Source of the DNA: a virus
DNA length: 64,000 nt
Reading direction: 5' to 3' (one strand)
Virus record (IMG/VR): IMGVR_UViG_3300017991_000077
Coordinates: 33,476-97,475 of that record
Shown: one piece after another, positions 1 to 9,782 of the stretch
Layout: every line of letters starts with the position of its first letter
How positions within the stretch are numbered: position 1 is the stretch's first letter
Notes under the pieces: model-generated
The model's input: the letters and a program-made list of their open reading frames with translations, nothing else
What the model was told of the DNA's origin: nothing
The model's database searches: none
Position numbers and translations under genes: made by a program

Positions 1-1
1 A

Positions 2-1957
2 ACAAGAATAGCTTTAGTGATGGAAGATGGTTCCACTAATACTGCTACGGTATATGGGGCGTCTAATTCGTTTTTAGACGGTGAGTGGGGATTTTTTGTT
101 ATCTGTATCGATAGAGATGAAGCGAGTGTAAACGGTTCATCTATAATAACAAATGGATCATTGACTGGTACTGGAGTAGATTTTTCTAGTGTTGGGGATG
201 CTGATAGTACAGTTAGTCTTACTTTTGGTGCTACTACTACAGGCACTAGTGGATTTGATTCTAACATAGCTTATTTTGCCATGTATCAGGGTGCCGATTT
301 GTTTCCTGGTGGAAGTCTTAATGTTGAAATTTTTGAAAATTTAGCTGCTAAAAGGTTTGCTCAAGTATCCGGAAGGTACCCACAGAATTTTACGCATGAT
401 ACCGTAATAACAGATGGAGATTGTGAAGCTGTTGGAACAGGCGATTGGAATGTTTTAGATTCTACCCTTTCTAAAGATACTACAGCTCCTTTATACGAAG
501 GGACGCAGCATTTAAGAATAACTTCCACAACGGATAGTTTTTATGCTTATCAGTCAATTACTATATCAGGACATAAATATAGAGTAACTGGAGTAGCTAG
601 ATCTGTAAGCGGTTCAGCAATTCCTCAAGTTTATAGATCAGTTGGTGAAGTATGGGGTGGAACATCTTCAACGGATTGGCAAGAATTCGATGAAACTTTT
701 GTAGCTTCAGCAACAAATTTATTTTTTGGTAGTAGTAGCAGTCATCCTGGGGTCGTTGATTTTGACGATATTACGGTCACAAGAGTTGACGAGCTTCCAA
801 TAGTCGCAACACGAGCATTTGCAGCTTACTTAGACAAAATCGAAAGTGACGGAACAAGAAAACTTTATTACGTTGGTTCCGAATGGTTAAGGCAATGCTA
901 TCGTAATGATGGGACGTATGACGTTTATGGATATTTGCCAGAAGCTCAGAGTACAAATCAGATATCTTATTCACAGGAATTAGACAATGCTGCTTGGGTA
1001 CAGGTAAATATTGCATCAATTGATGTAGATGCAATTACTGCTCCTGATGGAACAACAACAGCGGATGGGTTGATTTCCGACGGTACATCCGGCAATCATA
1101 CTGTGCATGATGTAGTGGCTACGAGTGCTGGTACAGATACTTTTTCATTTTGGGCAAAAAAGGGTGATAGCGTTTATGATTGGGTTAGAGGTTATATCAC
1201 TACCATTGGCGCTTCTTGTTTCTTTGATTTAGATGCTGGAGTTGTTGGAACATCAGCAAATTGCACTGGTTACATAGAAAATTGGGGAAATGGTTGGTTT
1301 CGATGTATTCTTGTTTTTACTGGTGATGGATCTAGTAGACATGCATATATCTATTCAGCAGAAGCTGACGGGGATGCTACTTTCTCAGGCAATAGCTCAG
1401 ATGTTGACACTTATATTTGGGGTATTCAATACGAACAAGGGATGGATTACGCTTCGAGTTATATCCCGACGTCTGGCGGAACGAGCACAAGACTTGCTGA
1501 TCAATTGCGCCATAAAGGCGATGATGGAAACATTACAGATAACGGACAAGGAGCGGTTGTTTGTGATTTTTATTTAGAGAATTACGATACTCAAAACACT
1601 AAAAGAATTATGTCCTTCAATGATGGTGGCGCAGCGGCAGATAGAATTAGTGCGTATGCGAGTAGTTCTAGCGACGTACTAGCAGGGCAAACTGCGGCAA
1701 CAGCCGGAAATGCTGGTTTTTCTTCAACTGTAGGGGATATTAGTGATGGTTCTAAGCATACAGCAAGATTAGTATGGAAAACTGATCTTCTTACTGCATA
1801 TTTAGATGGTGTTCCGGATGCTTCTCCAGATATATCTTGCGATATACCAGATGATATTGATCGAATCGAGATAGGATCTAGTTACGCTTTAGGCACTCAA
1901 TTTTCTGGCTTACTTCGGAATCTTAGAATTTATAATACTCCAATTACTAGAGGATAA
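2..1957 (+). CDS. Tail fibre/spike with LamG and carbohydrate-binding domains (5' partial)
   Basis: The reading frame is open to the left edge, so the N-terminus is missing. What remains starts inside a concanavalin/LamG-like domain (residues like NRDEASVNG in the next gene appear here as DRDEASVNG). A jelly-roll carbohydrate-binding-like module follows, then a domain of the type common in phage tail proteins (TNQISYSQELDNAAW through SYIPTSGG), and a second LamG-like domain at the C-terminus. The next gene is a paralogue with the same domain order. Role inferred: receptor-binding tail fibre or spike. The domain reading is by pattern recognition only. Confidence 0.75.
   Translation, partial: TRIALVMEDGSTNTATVYGASNSFLDGEWGFFVICIDRDEASVNGSSIITNGSLTGTGVDFSSVGDADSTVSLTFGATTTGTSGFDSNIAYFAMYQGADLFPGGSLNVEIFENLAAKRFAQVSGRYPQNFTHDTVITDGDCEAVGTGDWNVLDSTLSKDTTAPLYEGTQHLRITSTTDSFYAYQSITISGHKYRVTGVARSVSGSAIPQVYRSVGEVWGGTSSTDWQEFDETFVASATNLFFGSSSSHPGVVDFDDITVTRVDELPIVATRAFAAYLDKIESDGTRKLYYVGSEWLRQCYRNDGTYDVYGYLPEAQSTNQISYSQELDNAAWVQVNIASIDVDAITAPDGTTTADGLISDGTSGNHTVHDVVATSAGTDTFSFWAKKGDSVYDWVRGYITTIGASCFFDLDAGVVGTSANCTGYIENWGNGWFRCILVFTGDGSSRHAYIYSAEADGDATFSGNSSDVDTYIWGIQYEQGMDYASSYIPTSGGTSTRLADQLRHKGDDGNITDNGQGAVVCDFYLENYDTQNTKRIMSFNDGGAAADRISAYASSSSDVLAGQTAATAGNAGFSSTVGDISDGSKHTARLVWKTDLLTAYLDGVPDASPDISCDIPDDIDRIEIGSSYALGTQFSGLLRNLRIYNTPITRG
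851..894 (+). repeat. 44-base exact repeat shared by the two tail fibre genes (copy 1)
   Basis: This stretch is identical to 3997-4040 in the next gene. It encodes the segment around GTRKLYYVGSEWLRQ, so the paralogues keep long stretches of near-identical DNA that could support recombination between fibres. Confidence 0.9.
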
Positions 1958-1959
1958 TC

Positions 1960-4900
1960 ATGGAACCAGTTATCCACAAAATGAATTTGAAAGGGCAGTT
2001 TGAAACTTCAGACGCCACACCAACGACATCAGCTTTAGAGAATTCTATTGCAACGATGTTTTCCGGAGAAGAAGGCGTTATCAGAGTTTCGTGCAAGGTA
2101 TCTGCATATAATAAGGCTTCGTATGGTGAGGATTATTATTTTGGTTCCGAAACGACTTATATGTACAACCAACATGGTAATAACGAATTCGATCAAATAG
2201 ATTCGAGTTCAGACACCACGTATTCAGAGACGGCAACTTCAGCTTTATCTTTTTCATTGGATGATACTGATGATGTTATTTCGATGGCATATACTGGTGA
2301 AGCTGGTGAAGATTTTATTTGGGAATATGAAGCTGAAATAGAATTATTTGTTGGAAGTTTGCAAGATTGGTTGGATTTGTATTTAACCTTTCAAATATTC
2401 GATGGAAGAAGTGGAGTTGCAAATCTAGATGAAGATATTGAAGTAAATGGAACAACCGTTTCTCCTACTTTTGTTTATTATGGCGGCGATGCTGATGGAA
2501 CAAATTGGATTCCAAGAACTGGCGGACAGACTTTAACGTTAACAGCAACACCAGTTCCAACTTACAACGATGGTTCACCTTGTCTTGGAACAAATGATGA
2601 TTCGGTTAAATTTAATGATGGTGGATTTTACGATGGTACTGATAACGACGTTGCAACTGAAGACTTTGTTATTGAGGTTTTATTTAAACATCAGGCTGAT
2701 GCAGGAAGATACCTTATAAGCACTTACGATGGATCTACCGGATATATTCTTTATACAAATTCAGATAATGCACGGCTTTATATAGAAGATAGTGGTGGAA
2801 GTTCAACGCTTAATACAGGTGCTGTATTAACTCCAGGTTGTTGGTATTATTTATTAGCATATGTCAATCGGGATGAAGCAAGCGTTAATGGTAGTTTTTT
2901 CTATATTAATGGGGTTGCTGTAGGTTCCGGAAAAGATTCTTCAGCAGTTACTGGAACATTAAACACTAATGAATTTCAGCTTGGAGCTTCTTATCTAGGA
3001 TCAGCCAAATCAACTTGTAATTTAGCTTATTGTTCGATGTGGAAATATTCCGATTTGTTCTCAGCAGGTGCTCAAGGTGAAGCAGAAGCGGCTAATTTAG
3101 CGGCGAGTAGATTTGCTCAAGTATCTGGTCGTTATCCTCAAGTTTTTACGCACGATGATGTTTTAATTGATGGAGACATGGAAGCAAGTCCTATAGAGGT
3201 TATTGTTGATGGAGATTGTGAAGCTGTTGGAACAGGTGATTGGACTGCGACAGATGCTACGCTTTCAAAAGATACGACAGCTCCTTTGAATGAAGGTACC
3301 CAACATCTTAGAATAACTTCAACAGCTAATACTTTTTGGGCATCACAGACAATCTTAACAGTAGGAAAAACATATAGAGTAACTGGATCAGCTAGATCGG
3401 CTGGTAGTTCGGCAATTCCAAAAATTAATTCTGTTGGAACTGTTTGGACGGGAACAACAAGTACTGATTGGCAGGATTTTAATGAAATTTTTGTAGCTAC
3501 AGGTACTGTTATTTATTTTGGAAGTAGTAGTACACATCCTGGAATTGTAGATTTTGATAACATACAGGTACTAGAACAAGACGGGGATTGGACTGTTACC
3601 ACAGCAACCCTATCTAAAGATACAACTGCTCCATTATACGAAGGTACACAGCATTTAAGACTTACTTATTTGTCAGCTTTTAATGGATATGCTCAACAAG
3701 CAATTCAAATAGTAGGTCATAAATACCGAGTTACAGGTGTAGCTCGAAGTGACGGAACAGGAATTCCAAAAATAAGTGAGATAGGTGCTACCCATTGGAC
3801 TGGTACTACTTCCACGTCTTGGCAACCTTTTGATATAACATATGTTGCGTTAACCACAGCTCTTAGACTTCAAGGCGGAACTTTAAGTGCAGGTGTATAT
3901 GTCGAGTTTGACGATGTTACAGTTACACGTGTCGATGAGCTTCCAATAGTTGCAACAAGAGCTTTTGCAGCTTATCTAGATAAAATCGAATCAGATGGAA
4001 CAAGAAAACTTTATTACGTTGGTTCCGAATGGTTAAGGCAGTGTCATCGAAATGATGGGACATACGACATTTATGGGTATTTAGCTGAAGCTGCAAGTAC
4101 AAATCAGGTTGATTATTCAGAAGATATTGACAACGTTGCATGGACGCCAACGCAGGCAACCTTTCATGCAACTAAAATTGCTGCTCCAAATGGTGTCGAA
4201 AATGCAATAGGCATGGTTGCAAGTTCTGTCGCTGGTAATCATGCAATACAAGATAGTATCACGTCTAGCGCTGGTACTGATACCGTGTCATTTTGGGCCA
4301 AAAAAGGTAATCAAGACTGGGTGCTCGGGTATTATGGGCTAGGTGCGGCGGCTCAATGTTATTTTGATTTAGATAACGGCGTTGTTGAAGGTACTCCAGT
4401 TAATTGCATTGGATACATAGAAGATTGGGGGGATGACTGGTTCCGTTGTATTATGGTCTTTACAGGTGATGGTGCTGCCCACTCGTTTTATGTATTTTGC
4501 GCCGAAAATGACGGGGACACGTCTTTCTCTGGCGACGATTCTACAGTTTCGACATATGTATGGGGTGTTCAATACGAACAAGGAAGAGATTACGCGACTA
4601 GTTATATCCCAACTTCAGGTGGAGTTAGTACTCGACTTAAAGACCAATTAGAATTTAAGGGTGATGATGGGAATATTACTAACAACCAACAAGGCTCTAT
4701 AGTTGCTAACATTTTACATCCTGATAAAACTCCAATAGATGCCGGTTGGATATATTCATTGAGTGATGGTGCTGCTTCAGCTGATAGAATATACGGATTT
4801 ACTACCAGTTCAGAACATTATATTTGTAGTATGCTTGCTTCTGTAGGAAATGCAGGAGCATCTGCGGGTACTGTTGATGTTTTTGACGGTATAATTCATA

Positions 4901-5094
4901 CAATAAGGGGTAGATGGGAAATTGATAATTTAATTGGTAGAACTGATGAAACAGATGCTACTGCAGATATTGATTGTGGAGTACCAGACGATATAGACAA
5001 AATAGCTATAGGTAACAATAGACTTATGACCAATCAGTTTGGTGGTTTGATAGAAAATTTAAGAATTTATAATATTCCAACAACAAAGGGGTAA
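1960..5094 (+). CDS. Tail fibre/spike with LamG and two tandem carbohydrate-binding modules
   Basis: 1044 residues. After a unique N-terminus (about 1-190) come a LamG-like domain (about 205-370), two tandem copies of a carbohydrate-binding-like module each containing LSKDTTAPL and EGTQHLR, the phage tail domain containing ASTNQVDYSEDIDN and SYIPTSGG, and a C-terminal LamG-like domain. It is a paralogue of the upstream gene, which has only one copy of the middle module. It starts two bases after the previous stop codon. Base composition is AT-rich compared with the genes that follow 5560. Receptor recognition on a surface polysaccharide is an inference. Confidence 0.75.
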   Translation: MEPVIHKMNLKGQFETSDATPTTSALENSIATMFSGEEGVIRVSCKVSAYNKASYGEDYYFGSETTYMYNQHGNNEFDQIDSSSDTTYSETATSALSFSLDDTDDVISMAYTGEAGEDFIWEYEAEIELFVGSLQDWLDLYLTFQIFDGRSGVANLDEDIEVNGTTVSPTFVYYGGDADGTNWIPRTGGQTLTLTATPVPTYNDGSPCLGTNDDSVKFNDGGFYDGTDNDVATEDFVIEVLFKHQADAGRYLISTYDGSTGYILYTNSDNARLYIEDSGGSSTLNTGAVLTPGCWYYLLAYVNRDEASVNGSFFYINGVAVGSGKDSSAVTGTLNTNEFQLGASYLGSAKSTCNLAYCSMWKYSDLFSAGAQGEAEAANLAASRFAQVSGRYPQVFTHDDVLIDGDMEASPIEVIVDGDCEAVGTGDWTATDATLSKDTTAPLNEGTQHLRITSTANTFWASQTILTVGKTYRVTGSARSAGSSAIPKINSVGTVWTGTTSTDWQDFNEIFVATGTVIYFGSSSTHPGIVDFDNIQVLEQDGDWTVTTATLSKDTTAPLYEGTQHLRLTYLSAFNGYAQQAIQIVGHKYRVTGVARSDGTGIPKISEIGATHWTGTTSTSWQPFDITYVALTTALRLQGGTLSAGVYVEFDDVTVTRVDELPIVATRAFAAYLDKIESDGTRKLYYVGSEWLRQCHRNDGTYDIYGYLAEAASTNQVDYSEDIDNVAWTPTQATFHATKIAAPNGVENAIGMVASSVAGNHAIQDSITSSAGTDTVSFWAKKGNQDWVLGYYGLGAAAQCYFDLDNGVVEGTPVNCIGYIEDWGDDWFRCIMVFTGDGAAHSFYVFCAENDGDTSFSGDDSTVSTYVWGVQYEQGRDYATSYIPTSGGVSTRLKDQLEFKGDDGNITNNQQGSIVANILHPDKTPIDAGWIYSLSDGAASADRIYGFTTSSEHYICSMLASVGNAGASAGTVDVFDGIIHTIRGRWEIDNLIGRTDETDATADIDCGVPDDIDKIAIGNNRLMTNQFGGLIENLRIYNIPTTKG
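3997..4040 (+). repeat. 44-base exact repeat shared by the two tail fibre genes (copy 2)
   Basis: Identical to 851-894. The flanking sequence is also similar but diverged at third codon positions. Confidence 0.9.
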
Positions 5095-5097
5095 GTT

Positions 5098-5556
5098 ATG
5101 GCTGATGAATTTGAAGAACTAGCTCCAAAAATACCGAGAGAATATATCGATATTGCAGCATACAAACAGGATAAAGAATTCAAAGATGTTTCAAAAGAAT
5201 GGGAAAAATTAAGAGAAGACCCAGAATCTGAAAATATAGACCTTGATTTATTGCATCGGTTTTATTCTGAGCCAGTAAAAGTACATTTTGGCGAAGTTGA
5301 AGAAGGTGATCCAGAACCTGATTGGTTTTGGCATGTTCTAATTACTCGTGAACAGTGGTTGCAACGAATCAAAGATGAAAGATCCGTAATGGATTTTGAA
5401 TTGCAGCCGATAACAATGAAAAAACCTAAGCCAAATAAACCTACTGAATATCGACCTAGACATATGTTCGGTGGCGGTCAAAACGCCCATTTACCGAGAG
5501 AAAAACAGCCAGTAATTGAAGCTGAAGCACGAAGTCTAGAAATCAGAAAGGAATAA
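5098..5556 (+). CDS. Hypothetical tail-region protein
   Basis: 152 residues, acidic N-terminal half and a basic C-terminal tail with a Pro/Lys-rich stretch (KKPKPNKP). No membrane segment or signal peptide. It sits between a tail fibre gene and a gpI-like tail gene with 3-base gaps on both sides, so a tail assembly or fibre accessory role is plausible. No family recognised. Confidence 0.6.
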   Translation: MADEFEELAPKIPREYIDIAAYKQDKEFKDVSKEWEKLREDPESENIDLDLLHRFYSEPVKVHFGEVEEGDPEPDWFWHVLITREQWLQRIKDERSVMDFELQPITMKKPKPNKPTEYRPRHMFGGGQNAHLPREKQPVIEAEARSLEIRKE

Positions 5557-5559
5557 GTC

Positions 5560-6663
5560 ATGTCCGGTTTTGGTTTAGGGGCATATGGAATGGGTATACC
5601 CTACGGGTCGGTAGTCGCAGGAGGACCTCAAGACTACAGGTCTTTAGGGGATTTCGATTTTTCTGCGGTGTCTCGGAGTGAAGGATATAAGATTCGGATT
5701 ACTTTCACTATTCCGGCAATAGCTGATGCTCCTCAGTGGATTCGTCGTTTACGCATTTTGAGGAAGACGGGAGAATGGCCGCAGTCTTGGGATGACGCAG
5801 ATGCTCAAGAAGTGATCGACGATTATTTCTTTACGGAGGCTACCCACTACATAGACCAAGACGAGTTGGTGCCAAGGCAGACTTATTATTATTCTTTGTT
5901 TGCGCTTCGAGATGACGGTACTTGGGTTAACGACAAGATTTACAACCGAGATTCCGCTTATCCCTATGATCGTTGGGGTTCGGGTTTGAATATGTTTGAT
6001 TCGCTTCCAAGGGGATGGAGGTCAGCCGACGCAGACGAATCGGGAAACCCGTTAGAAAATTTCATGGCCATTTTTGGAGCTTTATCCGATAACATAAAGA
6101 CCGATTGCGAAGCTCTTCTAGACCTCTTCGATATTGATGAACTGCACGATGACTTAGTGTATATCCAAGACAAACGAATCGGTTGGCCTACGTGGTATGC
6201 AGCAGGAGGATTGAAACGAAAGAAGGAAACCAAGGAGGCAGTAGATTTATACAAGCTTCTAGGCAGAGAAGTTGCGTATGAGCAGATGTTAGAAGAGGTT
6301 TCTGGATGGGATGCTTCTATCGAAGAGGGTTGGAAATATATCATGTGGTCTACAGATCTTGAGTGCACTACTCCAGATACTACGCTTCCAGGAATCATCA
6401 CAGACCAAGGTACTCAAGATGATCTTCTGAAGTATACAAACGATAATAATTCGTGGCATTCAGCAAACGGGTTGGGATTATTCATGTCAGAGATTTTGAC
6501 GGTTTCTGATGATCTCTCGCAAGAAATGGTAGATAGATTTGAAGAGCTTCTTGACTGGGGCAAGGCCGGTTTTGTAACGGCTGACTTGATTGTATCCCCA
6601 AAGACAGAAGAGATTTGGTACTCAAATTGGGTTATCGAAGACTGGGATGACGTAATCAGCTAG
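5560..6663 (+). CDS. Tail protein, P2 gpI-like
   Basis: 367 residues. The middle part has the look of the phage tail protein I family: a fibronectin-like beta segment (about 40-110), then YDRWGSGLNMFDSLP, an aromatic/helical part with FLDIDEL-type and WPTWYAAGG motifs, and the helical stretch KKETKEAVDLYKLLG. In P2-like phages gpI is a baseplate-periphery component that joins fibres to the tail. The location directly between fibre genes fits. Ribosome binding site AGAAAGGAAT precedes the ATG. Confidence 0.6.
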   Translation: MSGFGLGAYGMGIPYGSVVAGGPQDYRSLGDFDFSAVSRSEGYKIRITFTIPAIADAPQWIRRLRILRKTGEWPQSWDDADAQEVIDDYFFTEATHYIDQDELVPRQTYYYSLFALRDDGTWVNDKIYNRDSAYPYDRWGSGLNMFDSLPRGWRSADADESGNPLENFMAIFGALSDNIKTDCEALLDLFDIDELHDDLVYIQDKRIGWPTWYAAGGLKRKKETKEAVDLYKLLGREVAYEQMLEEVSGWDASIEEGWKYIMWSTDLECTTPDTTLPGIITDQGTQDDLLKYTNDNNSWHSANGLGLFMSEILTVSDDLSQEMVDRFEELLDWGKAGFVTADLIVSPKTEEIWYSNWVIEDWDDVIS

Positions 6664-6675
6664 GCGAGGTATGTG

Positions 6676-7200
6676 ATGAAGATAGTCGGGCGTTGGAAAG
6701 ACAGGTGCTGTAAAAACGGTAGGTGGTATGACGGGGAACACGGTAAATTCGAATGGGATTTTAATCAGATTCAGAACACTTTTGCCACGTTACTCACGTG
6801 TTGGCTTAGAGAAGAAGCAGGCTACAATCGAATAGGCTATATGGGCATCGGGTCTGGATTGATTGGTTGGGATACGTCCCCTCCAGCACAGCCTTACAGC
6901 CAAACAGCCTTGACCACCGAGTATGCGAGAATGACCATCGCTCAAGTAGACTTAGTTTTTATTGACCCAGCTACAGACCTCCCTACAGGTGGTACTCCGA
7001 GTTCTAAGATAGAGATTACCGTCAACATGGGTGCGGGCGATGCCAACGGTACGATGAGAGAATTTGGACTATTCGGAGGCACGGCTACCGCGGCTTTAGA
7101 TTCAGGGGAAATGGTAAATTGGGTTGTTCACAACAAAATTATCAAGTCACCAGCGATATCGATTCAACGCAAAGTCAGGATTGAATTCCAGACAAACTAG
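6676..7200 (+). CDS. Tail-associated structural protein, hypothetical
   Basis: 174 residues from the ATG at 6676; an in-frame GTG lies one codon upstream at 6673. It resembles small phage tail/fibre-linked proteins that contain a region of type RIGYMGIGSG and a later FGLFGG motif, which are common in phage tail clusters. All-beta character, no Cys pairs of note except RCCKNG near the start. Function inferred from neighbours only. Confidence 0.5.
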   Translation: MKIVGRWKDRCCKNGRWYDGEHGKFEWDFNQIQNTFATLLTCWLREEAGYNRIGYMGIGSGLIGWDTSPPAQPYSQTALTTEYARMTIAQVDLVFIDPATDLPTGGTPSSKIEITVNMGAGDANGTMREFGLFGGTATAALDSGEMVNWVVHNKIIKSPAISIQRKVRIEFQTN

Positions 7201-7209
7201 GAGAAAGAC

Positions 7210-9702
7210 ATGTCAGGGAATACGCCAAATATCAGCCGAGACAGTTTTGTATTTGGAAAACTGTACGATAGAGTAACGCTTCAGCAAGGAGTGCCTATAC
7301 CAGATTCAGACTGGAATGAGCTGGCCGACGTTCTTTCCATGTCGCAGATCCTTGGAGGAATCTATACGCAGCGTGACGGAGTTTTCGGGCCGAACCCCAC
7401 CGCAGCAATAGATTCAGGTTATCGAGTCATAGAAGCTTCAGCTCCTTCTCAGAATTTCGAAATCGAGGCCGGTTGGGCGATGGTTAAAGGCGTTTTAGTG
7501 CCTACGGTTTTAGGACATCCACCGACAGACCACGATTATGAAGATGATACGAACCTCATGGGAGAAGGAACGGTCACGAGTACTGCCGTAGGCGGAACTG
7601 GATCTCAGTTGACCGATTCTTCCAAGTATTGGGAAACATTTCATAGTTTGGCCGGATGTCGGGTGAAGATGACTTCAGGGGCCGAAAGCGGAAACACCTT
7701 CGAAATCCTTAGTCGAACGAACAACACGACTTTTGAGTTGACCACGGTAGAAGCCGGAATCGTAGCCACCGATACCTTTATCATAAAGCCACCAGCGTTG
7801 ACTTCAGCTGTGGCAGTTCCTCGGACAGATGAAGTTTACATCATGGTTTGGTGGGAAGATATTAACGAAGACGAAGATTCGAATTGCGTTCATGCTGGCT
7901 TGAACATTGAAACGAGTCATAGAAGACAACGGAGATGGTGTGTTCGAGTAGCTGAAGGTGGGTCTACTCCGTCAACAGTCGATGCCCACAGTTTCGATGC
8001 TCGGTATCTGAAGATAGCTGAGTTTGTACGGCCAGCAGCTACCGCAAATATTCTGACCGCTCATATTACCCAAGAAGTCTTTTCTGATTACATTGAGACA
8101 GGTCGAATATCTGTAAATCCGATTGCTGCTTACGGAAGTTATCCCGCAATCACAGCCGTAGGAAGTGGCACTGGGGAAGGTCTCAATGTTACAGGCGGCG
8201 CAACCAGCGGAAAAGGAATTATTGCGTTAGGTATCAGTACTGGGGAAGGAATTCATACCACGGGAGGAAGCGTCGGCGGTAGTGGAGTGACAGCCGTAGG
8301 TGGAGCAACAAACGGCGACGGAATTACCTCCACAGGTGGAGCGACAAACGGCAAAGGAATCGTTTCTCAGGGAACAGGAACAGGAGCCGGTATCCAAGCA
8401 ACCGGTGGAGTTTCAGCAGCAACAGGTGTTTTAGCCTACGGAGGAGCAAGCGGTGGTGTAGGAATAATTGCCACAGGAGGAGCTACTAGTGGTGTAGGAG
8501 GAGAGTTCGCTGGGGGATCTCCAGACGGCGGTGGTCTTGTAGCTATTGGCGACGGTACCGGGGTAGGAGTTATTGCAGTAGGTGGAGATACTAGTGGAAC
8601 AGGTCTCAATGCTACAGGTGGAAGTCCCAATGGGTATGGGATGGTCGTTGAGGGAACCGGATCTGGGCGAGGCATACAAGCGTCAGGTGGAGCTACAGGC
8701 GGCCCAGGTATTGTAGCGCTAGGAGGAGCGAGTAGTGGAGAAGGAATCATTACTACAGGGGGGACCCCAAACGGTATAGCCTTACTTGCTACAGGAGACG
8801 GTACCGGAGAGGCTATCGATGCTACCGGAGGAGATTCTGACGGCGATGCAATAAAGGCGACAGGGGGAGCCACAAACGGTCATGGCGTTGTAGCAACCGG
8901 AGCGGGAACAGGTGAAGGTGTTGTTGGAATAGGAGGAACTACTAACGCAGCTGGCGTTGCCGGAATTGGTGGAGTCACTAATGGCATGGGAGTTTCGGGA
9001 ACGGGAGCGGGAACAGGTATGGGAGTTTATGCGTTAGGAGGTTCGAGCGGTGGAGATGGTGTTTGGGGTGTAGGTCAAGGTGGCGGCGATGGAGTAAATG
9101 CAACAGGCAACGGTGCCGGCAGAGGAGTTTATGCGTTAGGCGGAAGTACGAGTGGCATTGGATTATTCGGTACGGGAGGATCTCCTAATGGTTCGGGTGT
9201 AAAAGGACAAGGTACAGGGACAGGAGATGGCGTACATGGAACTGGGGGACCGTCGGCAGGTAATAATGGCGTCGTAGGCGTAGGTGGCGGCGTCACGAGC
9301 GGTGTAGGGGTTCACGGAACCGGATCGGGCATCGGTGCAGGAGTTCAGGGATATGGAGGTTCTGGGGGCGGTAACGGCGTAATGGCTTACGGGTATAGTG
9401 GAGGTTTTGGTATATATTCTGTCGGAAGTGCGGCCGCAGAAGGGGTCTATTCAATAGGTGGAACCTCAAATGGTTCTGGAGTAAAAGGTGTGGGAGGAGC
9501 TACCAACGGTGTCGGCGTTCAGGGACAAGGAACAGGAACCGGGGCCGGAGTATATGCAACGTCAACAGGCAACGCAGCTCCTCTTAGAATAGAACTCACT
9601 GCAGGAGACCCAGCCGCTCCAAATGAAGGCGACATATGGATTACGGGAAATGTGATGCATTTCTATTCGGGCGGAGCAATAAGAACAGTTACGCATACGT
9701 AA
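7210..9702 (+). CDS. Tail fibre with DUF6519-like head and Gly-rich beta-repeat shaft
   Basis: 830 residues. The N-terminus (ISRDSFVFGKLYDRVTLQQG, then PDSDWNELAD) matches the pattern of DUF6519, found at the start of phage tail-like proteins. Residues about 315-800 are a long run of short Gly-rich repeats of the form GTGxGIxATGGATNGxG, expected to form a trimeric beta-structure shaft. The C-terminus (DPAAPNEGDIWITG) is a small cap-like segment. The ribosome binding site is AGGAGAAAGAC. Role: virion fibre, inferred. Confidence 0.7.
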   Translation: MSGNTPNISRDSFVFGKLYDRVTLQQGVPIPDSDWNELADVLSMSQILGGIYTQRDGVFGPNPTAAIDSGYRVIEASAPSQNFEIEAGWAMVKGVLVPTVLGHPPTDHDYEDDTNLMGEGTVTSTAVGGTGSQLTDSSKYWETFHSLAGCRVKMTSGAESGNTFEILSRTNNTTFELTTVEAGIVATDTFIIKPPALTSAVAVPRTDEVYIMVWWEDINEDEDSNCVHAGLNIETSHRRQRRWCVRVAEGGSTPSTVDAHSFDARYLKIAEFVRPAATANILTAHITQEVFSDYIETGRISVNPIAAYGSYPAITAVGSGTGEGLNVTGGATSGKGIIALGISTGEGIHTTGGSVGGSGVTAVGGATNGDGITSTGGATNGKGIVSQGTGTGAGIQATGGVSAATGVLAYGGASGGVGIIATGGATSGVGGEFAGGSPDGGGLVAIGDGTGVGVIAVGGDTSGTGLNATGGSPNGYGMVVEGTGSGRGIQASGGATGGPGIVALGGASSGEGIITTGGTPNGIALLATGDGTGEAIDATGGDSDGDAIKATGGATNGHGVVATGAGTGEGVVGIGGTTNAAGVAGIGGVTNGMGVSGTGAGTGMGVYALGGSSGGDGVWGVGQGGGDGVNATGNGAGRGVYALGGSTSGIGLFGTGGSPNGSGVKGQGTGTGDGVHGTGGPSAGNNGVVGVGGGVTSGVGVHGTGSGIGAGVQGYGGSGGGNGVMAYGYSGGFGIYSVGSAAAEGVYSIGGTSNGSGVKGVGGATNGVGVQGQGTGTGAGVYATSTGNAAPLRIELTAGDPAAPNEGDIWITGNVMHFYSGGAIRTVTHT

Positions 9703-9711
9703 AAAGTTGCA

Positions 9712-9776
9712 GGCTCATTAACGAGCCAGTATCTTTAGATAAGGCCATTGTCTCAGGCTAATGGGACGTAAGGAGG
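9712..9776 (+). promoter_or_regulatory. Intergenic stem-loops and strong RBS
   Basis: A 5-bp stem GGCTC/GAGCC (9712-9727) is followed by a second pairing CCATT/AATGG (9745-9764) and a perfect AGGAGG (9771-9776) seven bases before the next ATG. There is no T-run, so this is more likely an mRNA processing or stability element than a factor-independent terminator. Confidence 0.35.
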
Positions 9777-9782
9777 TAAGAG

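Noticed and set aside
8431-8873. Minus-strand Pro/Ser-rich open frames inside the Gly-rich fibre gene
   Set aside because: Gly codons read as Pro and Ser on the other strand; this is a composition effect.
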